The position numbers and the translations under genes are program-made. From assembly GCF_963675165.1 (NCBI RefSeq), contig NC_087382.1, positions 3,449,963 to 3,513,962 on the forward strand: 64,000 bases of DNA, given 5' to 3'. Below the pieces are notes generated by a model. It did no database searches, had not been told where the DNA came from, and saw only the letters and a program-made list of their open reading frames with translations. The DNA is from Halichondria panicea (lineage: Eukaryota > Porifera > Demospongiae > Suberitida > Halichondriidae). Shown here in pieces: positions 49,201 through 61,569 of the stretch. Within the stretch, counting starts at the first letter, position 1. Each line of letters opens with the position of its first letter.

Positions 49201-51402
49201 ATGACGAGGCAAAGAAGGTAGCCTCACAGGCACAAGCAGACGCTCGCTGGATCATAAGAAACACAAAGCCTTGTCCACACTGCAGGTACGTTGGAATAGA
49301 GTATAGAACAATAATATTTAGAGTTACTGTACATAATTATACGTTTCATTGTTGTCTGATTTCAATATTTCCTTATAGAGCTCCAATTCAGAAGAACGAC
49401 GGATGCAATCACATGACTTGTAAACAGGTACGGGCTTAACATAATTATTAGACTGGAAACGGCTGCACCTAGTTTATCTTTTGTTGCCTCTAGTGTCGCC
49501 ATGATTTCTGCTGGGTGTGTCTTGATCCCTAGAGTCTACACAATTACAGAACTGGGGGATACTTTACGTAAGTCGTACATTGCCAATTAACACATTCAGA
49601 AAAGCGTGGCCATATAATGCTCTAACAACATGATTGTCTACTATCAGAGTTATACGTGTACTGTGGTACCTATAGCCTCTTACACAGGCCTGTTGAGAAA
49701 AGGAGGCATGTGCAAGATATTTTCTACGTGTATGTATACTATCTACTCAGTTGCCCATTGATATCCCTCCTCCCCGTCCTCCCTTTATAGCTGCAGCTGA
49801 TTTTCTAAGCCCCACTACTCATACATGTATCACCATAGTGCTTTCACATGTACAATGTATTTACTATCTACTCAGTTGTCCATTGACCCCTCTCCTTCGT
49901 AACTGCAATTGGTTCACGGCTCAGGAGAAGGCCAACACGACGGTGGAGGGGTCCAGAGGAGACATGGAGGCTGCCTATGTTAAGAAAGCTACAGAGGACC
50001 TTCAGTTGCACACTAAGAGATTCCAGCATTATTATGACAGATACAACAATCATCTACACAGTCTGGATGTGAGTGGTAGAGCGGGAAAAATCTCTCGACA
50101 ATTCTAGCAAGTTTAGTTTTGATTTTGCTAGCTAGAGTGCCCATAACTTGACTTTGGAAGGTCCAATTTCATGTAGGATGCGTTCTGTAGCTCTAAGGGA
50201 GGTCTATTTATCAAAATGGGGTGTGTTTAAATCATGTAGGCCAATTTTTTTTCTCCTTGTCAGATTGAAATGAAGTTGCTTCAAGAGTCGACTGGTAAGA
50301 TGAGAGAACTGGAAAGACTCGGACTGGCTCTCGACAAGAAAGGTACGATGTTTGTGTGCATGTATTATAATAGCTGCTTAGTAATATTGAAATATGACCT
50401 TAATTCGGAAGTTCATACTATACATATAACACTACATATTTTTCTTTATAGTGGCTCGGGTCAAAGGTCAATCTGATGCCACCATTGGGGTGAACTCTCC
50501 TCTCACTCCACAAAAGAAAATCAGTGTTTTCACAACTAGAGAAGCGAAAAACTTTCTCGACGATATTTTCCGAATTCTGCTGAGAGCGAGGAGAATCCTG
50601 TCAGCCTCGTATTGCATTGGATACTTCATCCCTGATACAGATGAGGAGGCCCTGGGGGCACATAAAGTATTGCAGGTGAGGGCAGGTGGCTCATCGTGAC
50701 AGCAGATTATGGTGTATGGAGAAATAGTGAAGTATTTCTTTAAAGGATCACAACTTAAATGTTTATCTACTTGCGTGAAGTATTCCATTTTGGTAGAATT
50801 TACTACGTGTACCATTGCATTGTCGAGTGTAGCAGCGTTGTCTAACAGCCTACTGTAATAGCTAATTTGGTATGTCACTTTCCAACACACACACACACAC
50901 ACGCACACCCACACCCACTCACACTCACACACCCACTCACACACACACACCCACTCACACTCACACACCCACTCACACACACCCACACACACACCCCACA
51001 CCCCTCAGGGCAAACTAGAAGAAGCAGTGGAGGTTGTCTCGGAGATGGTCAATAGACAATACCTCCAAACACCACGCTCTAAAATGAACGAAGCCGCTGG
51101 AAACGTCGACTACCTTTGTAGCGAATATCTCACCGAAATGTTCGTGGTTGCGACAATCGCCGATCTGGCAGTAAAAGAAGCAGAAAAGCCTCCACCTCCG
51201 CGTGCCACCCTGCCCACTCCACGGGAGGACAGCCCGCCCCCTCGTATGGGGGTGATTCCCCTCGGCTTTGGACCAGACGTTCCCGACCAACCGGAGAGAG
51301 AGGCGCTTCCGTTTGATTGGTCTATTGAATCCCGATGGAACATTGCATATTTTACGAGTACCAGAAGAGGAGTTTCAATTTCTTAGGGCCCCAGCAGACT
51401 AA
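49201..51402 (+). pseudogene. ANKIB1: ANKIB1-like 3' half, pseudogene (unit IV)
   Basis: Shares with unit I the RING2 nonsense codon (TAG at 49530-49532) and the lost acceptor (gtaa near 49899), but lacks the unit I MITE. It has its own 2-bp deletion in the last exon near 51293, so the tail is read out of frame to a stop at 51384-51386. The shared and private lesions give a duplication order. Confidence 0.78.
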
Positions 51403-52052
51403 TTAGCGTTATGTGAATGTACTTGTGAACTACATGTATATAATAATTATGAGTAATTTGTTCAACAATTTAGCTGTGTGTGTGTATGTATAAACATGTT
51501 ATTTTTCATGTTGTTTGCACAGTCATCATTTGTCATTAAAAAGGCACCTCTCCCCGAAGCAGCCATTGTGATCAAACTCTGCATGCAGAACCACCCCCTT
51601 TCTATGGTTCGTAACACGCCGACCGTTTCATATTTTAAAGACAGAATAATCACTATTATTTATGATAATAATTATGCTAGACTAGCCAATTAGCGTTAAT
51701 TGCAATGGTGTCTCATACCCCCCCCCACTCAAATATATACCCGAATCATTTGAACACTAAAAGCTAGCTGCAAACAAAGCACTGCATGTCAGTCGTCACT
51801 AGCCTGTTTTACCATAATATTATAGTTAGAGAACAGGCATTTTTTTATATGTCTGATAGTACCCCTGCATGCATGTACATGTACCCTATGATTTATTCAT
51901 GAACATGCATGCAGTCACATGTGTAATGGAATTCCCCTTACACACAATAGAGGGTGTGTCTGGAATGTCTGTGGTGAGGGTATTCATATCATTCCAAGCT
52001 TCCATTCTCAATATTAAACTGCAGCCTACACACATCTCTGGTTCCTATAATA

Positions 52053-55000
52053 ATGGGACAGGAACAGTCCAAAAGTATGGGACAGGAACAGTCCAAAAGT
52101 ATGGGACAGAAACAGTCTGCTGAGTAAGTGATCGTCTTACAGCCTAACATTTTTATTGTTGTTTTTTAAACAGGAAACAGGCCAAGGAGTTATTGGTTGC
52201 TGCTTGGAATGGTAATGTAAGCAAAGTGAAGTCCCTGCTGGCACGTGGGGCCAACCCTAACCACCCCGGGTACTATCCATTACGCATCTATCTATTACGC
52301 ACTGCTTGTGGGAATGGTCACCTGGAGATAGTGAAGGCACTTGTTGAGGCTGGAGCAGACACTGAGAGACGGGATGGTTTGGGCAGGTCTCCAGTTCATT
52401 TTGCAGCCTTTAATGGTCATAAGGAGGTGTTGGTTTACTTGATCAGGGATTGCAAGTGCAGCGCTGGTGAGTAGTTTTCCATTCACTAGCAGATGCTACA
52501 TAACTCCCCCGGCCAACCCTATATATAGCAATTTTTCACATTGCAAATATTTTTGTGGGACTTTAATATCAGTTTAATTTGTAACGAATACGGAATACAT
52601 GCATGGCTTGGGCTTCTTAATTTTGAATGAGTTGGTTATGTACACGAACTATGCGTTCGAGGCCTTGAGGGCCTGGCTTAGGGATGGACATTTAGTTCCT
52701 TACAAATGCACCAGTCCTGTAATATTTAAATATTAGTGATACCAACATTCACTTGTGTATAGATACCAGGGACAAGAACAGCGATACTCCACTCCACCAT
52801 GCATGCTATCGTGGTCACCTAGATGTGGTGCAGTACTTGGTGGAGGAGGCCCACTGTGACATCAGTGAGTGTATCATAATTTTGTCTGTCCCTGTGTACA
52901 CATTTGTTGTTATGAACACTTTCAGATGTACGGAACAACAACAACCAGACTGTACTTCATTTAGCCTGCAGTCGTCGCACCGGCCTAAGTATAAGTATAA
53001 GTGGTGAGTCGAAGTAATTAGAGATTATAGTAACTACATAGCCCTAAAAGTACTTGTTTGTCAAACCAGAAATAAGAGTATATGCAGATATAGTATGAGA
53101 CCGAGTGTTTTATGAGGTACAAGCACAAGGGTGAAGCTCCGAGGGCGAGTTGCTTGTATATTTCAATAAAACACGAGGATTCTCATGCTATAATATTATG
53201 CAGGACGACCCCTTACCAATGTGTAATAAAATAATAGAACACGGAGGGGACTGTATCACTTTTATTACACCCCTTGTAACCGATATAAATTTATAAGATT
53301 CTTGCATACAGTGCATGTATTATTATAACCAACTGCATTCCCGTTCAATATTGTAACTTTAGGTATGAAGTCGATGCATTCCAATCAGCATGCATGCACC
53401 TTGCCCCCTCTCTCTCGCCCACCACGATCATCATCTGTAGCCATAGCAACAAATCATCATAATGAATAGCATGTCCATTCTAATTATAACACCTTTAGGA
53501 TCCGATATGCTTGCAGTAGTGCAGTACTTGGTTGAGAAGGCTAACTGTGACATCAGTGAGTTTATTTAAATGTAATGTGTATACAATCTCTTGACCATTA
53601 ACATGCACATGCAGATGCAACTGATAATGAAGGCAGGACACCACTTGACGCAGCTAAAAGGTGGAGTGGTTATGAGCCCATTATTGACTACCTCAAGACT
53701 CGACAAGAATCATCTAGACAACCAGGCAAGTTATGAAAAAACATTTCACCGGCATCCTAGATAATTGGCATAGCTATACATTATGAAGAGATTAGTGATG
53801 TGCATAATGTTATGTTTACACGACTCAACAACTGTTACTCATGGCAACCAGGCACGTTATAAACATATTTAACCGAAATTGTTATCACGAGGAATTCCTA
53901 GTAAATTGTTATCTCAGTGCATTTTCCTCAATGAATAATTAAGTAAAAACTTTCCTGCCAGTAAAGGCTGAACCATGCATTCAGTAATTATAAGTATACT
54001 TATACCATAGATATATATAATTTTATAGTCAGTTATATTTACTTCCTCACACATTCAGGAAAAGATGGTGTTGGGAGTCGACCAGCTGCTCTACTCACAC
54101 AGGACGAGGCTGATGCTCTGCAGAAGCTTCTCGAGGGAGCACAAGTCACCATTGGTCATCCCATTGTTGCTGGCACCACCACTCTGGAGGAAGTTCAGCA
54201 GCTGCTTACTCAGAGAGGACTGGAGGATATGGCCGCCAACCTCAGGACAAGACTCAGTTACAGTAAGCACCCTTAATCGAATGGAAATTATTTATTTTTG
54301 GTTGATACAGTTCTCGCAGCTCAGCAAAGAAACTTGGAGATACTTGATAGTCTTATGAAGTCGACAAATTCTATCACTCTTTGTTACCTAAAGCTCTTTC
54401 TTGTTGGGCCACCATTTGTTGGCAAGACGACCACACTCAATCGACTGCTAAAATATTTCAAGAATATTCATTTAGAACCTGAGAAGGCAAAGCTTAGGAG
54501 TACTCTTCTTGCTAACTGTTTTCAGGTATTTGCTTTAGTAAGCAATGATGGAACCGAATGGTTGTCTTCTAAGGATCTGAATGAAGAAGCTGCACTGTTG
54601 TTCAGATATTTCTGTGGCAGTGATCTTGAATTTGTAAGAAATAGTTACTCTGAGACTGTTGGAATTAGTGATTCTGAATCTGTAGGAGGAAGTAGTGATT
54701 CAGTAGATAGTGACTCTGAATCTGTAGAAAGCAGTGACACTGAAAACTTGAATTTTGAAACTAGATACGAATCCACTACACCACCTACTCATTTTGCCAA
54801 AAAGACAAGAGAAGTGGGAGATGACACCACAGACGAACGGCTAGCTCGAGTACGAGACTGTATATCACGATTACAAAATGTGATTAAAAATAAAGATCAG
54901 TCTAAAGAACTGCTTAAACACATAGAGGGTAGCACACTGCTAAACATTAACGATATAGGAGGGCAACCTGCATTCCTAGAGATGCTACCAGCCCTGAGCA

Positions 55001-58000
55001 ATGGTCCTGCCATGTATCTAGTATTTGCTGACTTGAGCAAAGAGCTCAATAAACCGTACAAAATTCCTTTCAGTCGAGATGACATAACCATCACTCCTTA
55101 CGACGCCATGCATTCCGTTGAATCCACTGTTTCTCAGATCCTGTCTTCAATTGCTAGCATTCATCGCATCTCTCAAGAACCAGTTCCGTTTAAACTCGAC
55201 AGATCAACTGCTTTTGGTCAGCAATTTAAGAAGCTCCAGGAAGTGCGTCCAATGGCAACACTAATAGGCACACACAAAGACAAGTTGGAAGAACCAGTTG
55301 ACCAGAAAATTTCAGAGTTTGATTCAGTTCTTACAAAAGTTACTTCTAATTATAAGAACATTATTGCTAACCCTTCACCAAACCACACAATTTTTGCAGT
55401 TGATAACTTTTCAGGAACAGATACAGAAGATATAGCACCAATCCGAGGTTTTTTGAGTGACATATTTGAGAAACAATTTAAAGATTCTTCTATTCCCATT
55501 CAACCAAATTGGCTCTGGTTTAGTTTGATACTGCGACGAGAATACTGCATTGCTCCGATGGATGATTGTGTTATCATTGCTAGAGATCTTGGCATCAAAG
55601 AAGATGAGCTGGAGCTTTGCCTTTGGTATCTTCACTATTGCACTGGAACCATTATGTATTATCCCAATATACCCGGGAAATACTTCAAAGGACATGTGAT
55701 CTGCACTCCTCAAGTTGTGTTTGATAGCATTAGTGAATTTATTGTGGCTTCTCTGCGCACTATCCATGGTGATGGGGCGGTTATTGAATCAGAACGAGTT
55801 GAACTGATTAAAAAGGGACAATTTTCGATGAAATCCATTGAAAAATACTGCAAATGTCCTCAAGTTAAAGAAAAGCTGGAAGAAAGAAAGCTCATCCCAG
55901 CAAAGCATCTTGTAAAACTCCTCGAATATGTTCACCTTCTATCACCAATAGTCCATACGCAATCCGACAAGGAAGAAATTACCTATATAATGCCGGCTGT
56001 TTTGGAGTGTGCTTCACAAGACGAGCTGACCAACCCACCTCCACCAGACACCAACAACCCAGAACCACTCCACATTACATTCAGTTTTGGTTACGTACCA
56101 ACAGGAGTCTTCTGTGGGCTCATCACTCGACTAGTTTCCCAAGGCCGCCATGGAATACTCGGATTGACGTGGAAGTTGGTGGAAGATTGTGTCAAGAGAA
56201 ACTGCGTCTCTTTTCTGATTGCGAAATCAAATAAGATAACGTTAATATCTCATGAAAGAAGTTACGAAATACGAGTTACTCTAAATCACGCCTATCTCTC
56301 CCTGCACGACCTTTGCACCTATGTTCTCTCGGTAGTTCTCTACACTCTCATGAGCATGTACAAGCAGCTAGTCCCACAAGTGGCGTTCCAGTGCCCATGT
56401 CCTAGTCACAGCTCAAGCAGGGATAGAAATTCCTTGTGTATTTTGACAGAAGATGTATGGATTCAGTTTCTGTGTGGCAGTAATCCCGTTACCTTGAGGA
56501 AGGAGCAGACAGTTTGGCTTGGAAAGGTGTGTGTACAGTTAGCGTACGTAGAATTATGTTCATGTATTCTACTTGCCTGTCTTACTATTTGCCGCATGTT
56601 AGTCACATGCATCCCTTATTTTCAACAGACCAAGAAGGTTGGTGAGAAAGCTGAACTAGAGGTGCTAAAGTTTGCTGAGGAAGGTTTCTCCTTCCACTGG
56701 ACCAAAGAGGGCTCCAGACGTCAGATCAAGACAACTGATGATCAGCCCAACACTCTGAGCTTCCCGAGTGTGAGAGAGGAGGACTTTGGTCACTACCAGT
56801 GTGAGGTGAAGGATGCAGCTGCTGAGAAAGTGCTCCTCACTCTCTACAGAGCTCTCTACAAAGAGGAGTCAAGTCAGTTAGCATATATTGAGAGTATAAT
56901 TATATATGTGTGCCAATTGTCACGGTATGCCACACTTACATTCAATATTTTAACTGCTTCAGGTGAATTCTCTACTGAAAGGATTGAAGAGCCAAAAAGC
57001 AATAGCACTAAATCTATTGTAAAGACGCCATCATCAGGTTTGATTGTTTCTACGAACTATTCTACAAACACTGTTATTCACTGATCACTCGTATAGATGA
57101 GGGGTCCCTGTCACCAGAAAGGCTCCAACCCTCAGCAGCTCCAGTCCAGAGAGCAGAAACTCCATCAGCTGGTGGTGACAGTCAATTCCGTACTCAAAAA
57201 GGTATATTTCTTTATACACATGTAGCTGTGTATGATATTGTCACATCATCAATCAATGATTTATGCCCTCTACAGGACCACCCGCTAATCGAGTCGCTCT
57301 CCAAGAACTAATGGGACGATACAATCTGACTAACGAGCAACTTAACCGTGAAATAAGTAACCCTAATTTTTCCTACCTGGCCATATATTTCGATGATGTG
57401 GAAATTTATTCGAATGCCATGGGACTAGCTTCTGCTGAACAAGCCGATGTGAAGAGGTTATACCATAGCGAAGGTTCCCAAGCAGCCATGTTAAAGTGTT
57501 TGAAAATCTGGAAACAACACAATTCTTCTCAAGCAAGTTACAGAGCTCTACTGGATATCATACTGAGATTGGGGAAAGGAGACACAGCTGATAAAATCTG
57601 TCAGCAATTGACCCAACGTAAGTACATGTATATCAGTGCCCCTCCCCGTTTCCTCGCCCCTCTAACAAGCAACTGAGCCGGTAGCTATGCAACTCATGCA
57701 TGTAACTGAACTCACACCAGAGAAGTATTTCATAATGAGTACATAGCTAGTAGGTTGTACATAATTATAGGATTGACAGTGCAATTGTGTGTTTTCAATC
57801 ATATTTCACCGCGTTTCGTCTGACTGACTAAGTAAGTAAGTATGTAAGTAAGTAAGTAAGTAAGTAAGTAATATTCTTGGAAAGCATTTCCTCCTTGTAC
57901 AGACATGTTCAGAAGATTCTAGATACAGCCTCTAGTCGACTAGAACCCGGACCATGGGCGTTTTTCTCAGAATTGCGTCCGCTTCCAAGAGGCAGATGAC

Positions 58001-58970
58001 CTCTCAGGCTCCACTTTTCTTACCTACGCAATTCCGCCATCTTTAAATGACTGCCACAGCAACGCACATGGCAACTTATGAGGTGGGCGTGGCTGTGACA
58101 TCGATAAACACAAAACCTCCTTTCTTCAGCTCAGCTCTCCATTCACTCACTTCATGTATGCTATTTATCCTAGATGCATGCACTAAAAAACATTTGCAAT
58201 GTGAACGTTGCTAGGATTGCCAGGAAAAGAAAAGCACGAAAAAGCGAAGAAACAAGAAATTCGGCGAGTGCATAACTCCAATCCGTTACAACGTCATGAA
58301 CATGTACAGTCGAGTGGCCTACTGTTGATAAGGAATTTTAAAATCGAAATATAGATTGGATAAACACACAGTCATTGGTCTTTATCTGCTGGTCATGAAT
58401 ATAACTTGGAATACTCCCATCCACACATCCAACACTTGCGTGTTTGCTCAACACTGTAAGGGAGTCATAAACACATAACTATAGCCTGCAAAAAATGTAC
58501 ATAATTAACATCACTATAATTATTACTTGCAATGTGAAAGGATTGGCCAGGAAAAGTACCAAAACAAAAATAATAATTATTAATAACTTATTGAAACAGT
58601 ACATGTTCATGACGTTGTAACGGATTGGAGTTATGCACTCGCCGAATTTCTTGTTTCTTCGCTTTTTCGCGCTTTTCTTTTCCTGGCAATCCTAGCAACG
58701 TTCACATTGCAAATGTTTTTTAGTTTTGATAATTATAGGATTGACAGTGCAATTGTGTGTTTTCAATTATTGCACAAATTATCACTCTGTTCATAATTAT
58801 ATACATTTCCACTTGTTGGTGTCTATATAGCTAGACTGCACTCTCAGCTAGTGCACTGTTGACATGACAACCTATAGTTTATCAAAATGATCTACATAAT
58901 ATGTAGATCATTTTGATAAACTATATAATTATTGTTTCTATATTATTGTACAGATCGTACATTGGACTGA
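52053..58970 (+). CDS. Gene D: complete ankyrin-Roc-COR-Ig-Death protein (1304 aa predicted)
   Basis: Exons: 52053-52123, 52174-52466, 52763-52864, 52926-53003, 53499-53555, 53615-53725, 54059-54262, 54311-56526, 56629-56872, 56963-57037, 57097-57201, 57276-57617, 58954-58970; the total is in frame. The start repeats the myristoylation-like motif three times (MGQEQSKS, MGQEQSKS, MGQKQSAE). Ankyrins follow; the fourth exon has a short AGTATA repeat encoding LSISIS. The GTPase has GPPFVGKTT, DIGGQP and THKD and is clearly diverged from A and B, with a unique Ser/Asp/Glu-rich insert (about 54640-54760). The COR C-terminal part is almost identical to gene A. An Ig-like exon, two linkers and a Death domain close the protein. 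The donor at 53726 is GC. The last intron is enlarged by a roughly 960-bp insertion and a perfect palindrome. Confidence 0.85.
57764..58766. repeat. Insertion flanked by about 35-bp direct repeats in the last intron of gene D
   Basis: The sequence ATAATTATAGGATTGACAGT, then GCAATTGTGTGTTTTCAAT, occurs at 57762-57799 and again at 58730-58767. Other copies have it once. Between them lie a (TAAG)n run (about 57830-57869), unique sequence and a foldback element. The direct repeats suggest local duplication or repair-mediated insertion. Confidence 0.65.
58188..58721. mobile_element. Foldback element with about 120-bp inverted arms
   Basis: The left arm (58188-58307; AAAACATTTGCAATGTGAAC, then GTTGCTAGGATTGCCAGG...) and the right arm (about 58602-58721) are nearly exact reverse complements, with TA on both outer sides. 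The middle, about 290 bp, has no coding capacity. Confidence 0.8.
58873..58925. repeat. Perfect 53-bp palindrome
   Basis: Arms of 26 bp (TATAGTTTATCAAAATGATC, then TACATA) around a single central A. It lies 28 bp upstream of the terminal exon of gene D. The sister copies have only the left arm at this point. Confidence 0.9.
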
Positions 58971-59223
58971 TGCAGTGATTACACATGCAGTGTGTCGGAT
59001 TGTACAAAATACTCTAGAAATTGCATGTGACATGTATTTATAGCTAGTTGAAAATAGTTGAAAATAGTTGTCCATTTTTAGAAGTTTAATTATTCTTATG
59101 GCACAAAGGTGTTGGACTAGCTGTGTAGCTATAATTATATTTTATGTGTATTAGTACATGGCGAGAGATTTAGTATAGAAATGAGAACACTCAAATAAGA
59201 ATTGGATTTAACTGGAACGCTAG
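58971..59223. other. Non-coding 3' flank of gene D
   Basis: AT-rich, initially similar to other copies, then unique with a duplicated GTTGAAAATA. Homology switches abruptly to an ANKIB1 RING2 exon at about 59222. Confidence 0.4.
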
Positions 59224-59732
59224 TGTCGCCATGATTTCTGCTGGGTGTGTCTTGAAACCTGGAGTCTACACAATCACAGGACTGGGGGATACTTTACGTA
59301 AGTCGTACATTGCCAATTTACATTCAAAAACGCTCTTCAGAAAAGCGTGGCCATATAAATAATAATGCTCTTATACAACATGATTGTCTACTATCAGAGT
59401 TATACGTGTACTATGGTACCTATAGCCTCTTACACAGGCCTGTTGAGAAAAGGAGGCATGTGCAAGATATTTTCTACATGTATGTATATACTATCTACTC
59501 AGTTGCCCATTGATATCCCTCCTCCCCCGTCCTCCCTTTATAGCTGCAGCTGATTTTCTAAGCCCCACCACTAATATATTTACTATCTTCTTGACATGCA
59601 GTTGTCCATTGACCCCCTCTCCTTCGTAGCCGTTTAACCGGTTCAGGGCTCAGGAGAAGGCCAACACGACAGTGGAGAGGTCCAGAGGAGACATGGAGGC
59701 TGCCTATGTTAAGAAAGCTACAGAGGAGCTGG
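59224..59732 (+). pseudogene. ANKIB1: ANKIB1-like fragment (RING2 and start of helical region)
   Basis: It holds CRHDFCWVCLETWSLHNHRTGG (59224 on, Trp intact) and FRAQEKANTTVERSRGDMEA up to AAYVKKATEE. Two extra bases after the acceptor (CCGTTTAACCGG) shift the frame. It runs without a break into ROCO-family COR sequence at about 59730. Confidence 0.7.
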
Positions 59733-61366
59733 TGAACCCACCTCCACCAGACACCAACAACCCAGAACCACTCCACATCACATTTAGCTTTGGTTACGTA
59801 CCAACAGGAGTCTTCTGTGGGCTCATCACTCGACTAGTTTCCCAAGGCCCCCATAAAATCCTCGGATTTAAGTGGAAGTTGGTGGAAGACAGTGTCAAGA
59901 GAAACTGCGTCTCTTTCTATGTAGATGGTGTTCACAAGGTGACTCTGCTCTCGCACGAAAAGAGCTACGAAATTCGAGTTTCCCGTGAGGATCCAGAATC
60001 TTCTCTGCACGACCTACGGATCTGGCTTGGAAAGGTAAGTATTTTTGTAACCATTAATTGTATTAATGATGCCAATTAATTCGCTACAGACCAAGAAGGT
60101 TGGTGAGGAAGCTGAACTAGAGGTACTAAAGTTTGCTGAGGATGGTTTTTTCTTCCACTGGACCAAAGAGGGCTACAGACGTCAGATCAAGACAACTGAT
60201 GATCGGCCCAACACTCTGAGTTTCCCGGGTGTGAGAGAGGAGGACTTTGGTCACTACCAGTGTGAGGTGAAGGATGCAGCTGCTGGGAAAGTGCTCCTCA
60301 CTCTCTACACAGCTCTCTACAAAGAAGACACAAGTCAGTTAGCATTGAGATGTATGCCACATTTATACGTTCAATCTTTTTTTATGCTTTTAGAAGAATT
60401 TTCTACTAAAAGGAATGAAGAGCCAAAAAACAATAGCACTATAAAGACGCCATCATCAGGTTTGATTGTTTCTACGAACTATTCTACAAACACTGTTGTT
60501 CACGTTCAATCTTTTACTGGTACAGGTGAATTCTCTACTGAAAGGAATGAAGAACCAAAACACAATGACACTAAATCTATTGTAAAGACACCATCATCAG
60601 GTTTGATTGTTTCAACTATATTCTACAAACACTGTTGTTCACTAATCACTCCTATAGATGAGGGATCCCTGTCATCAGAAAGGCTCCAATACTCAGCAGC
60701 TCCAGTCCAGAGAGTAGGAACTCCATCAGCTGGTGAAGACAGTCAAGTCCGTACTAGAAGAGGTAAATTCACTGCTAAATAACTATTATTATGATATTTT
60801 GTATTTTCATCAATGTTAATTCATTTCCTCTCTAATTATAGGATCACCCGCTAATCGAGCCCCTCTCCAAGGACTAATAAATCATTACAGTCTGATTGAC
60901 GAGCAACTCAACAGTGAAATCAAGAAAGCTGATTCTCCCAATATAGCTAAAAATTTCGATAATGCGGAACTTTATTCGAGTGCAATGGGACTAACTCCTG
61001 CTGAACAAGCTGATGTGAAGAGGTTGTACCATAGGGAAGGAGTTCAAACGGCCATGATGAAGTGCCTGCAAGTTTAGAAACAGCATAATTCTTCACGATC
61101 AACTTACAGAGCTCTACTAGATATCGTACTGAGATTAGGGAAAGGAGACACAGCTGATAAAATATGTCAGCAATTTACCGAATGTAAGTACATGTGAAGC
61201 TCATGGCGAGTTGTATAGAGCATATTTATATCCACTTTGTTGGTGTCTTATATAATTTTAGCTAGACTGCACAGCCGCTCTCAGTGCACTGTGATAATGA
61301 CAACCTATAGTTTATCAAAATGATCTGTTCTATAATTATTATTGTACAGATCGTACACTGGACTGA
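59672..61366 (+). pseudogene. Gene E: ANKIB1-COR-Ig-Death chimeric remnant
   Basis: ANKIB1 codons (KKATEE) join in frame to the COR end (LVNPPPPDTNNPEPLHITF). An in-frame deletion of about 200 bp then joins SSLHDL to RIWLGK, removing the Cys-rich segment; exon end 60034. Intact exons follow: Ig 60090-60333, linkers 60394-60459, 60526-60600 and 60658-60762. The Death exon 60842-61183 has TAG at 61075-61077 in place of the Trp codon. Terminal exon 61350-61366. There is no Roc domain, ankyrin repeat or recognisable start, so this is a pseudogene. Its COR sequence is of the gene B type. Confidence 0.75.
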
Positions 61367-61569
61367 TGAAGTGATTACACATGCAGTGTGTCGGATTGTA
61401 CAAACACTCATTAGAACAGATAGTGACATGTTGCTATATAATTGTATGCCGCTTCATTTATAGTTAAATAGCTATCCATTTTTAGTACTGGATAACCGCT
61501 GATTTCCACTAGTCATTATAGAGACGTTGATATTGCGTGATGTTTCATTTTAGGTTACTTAATACATTT

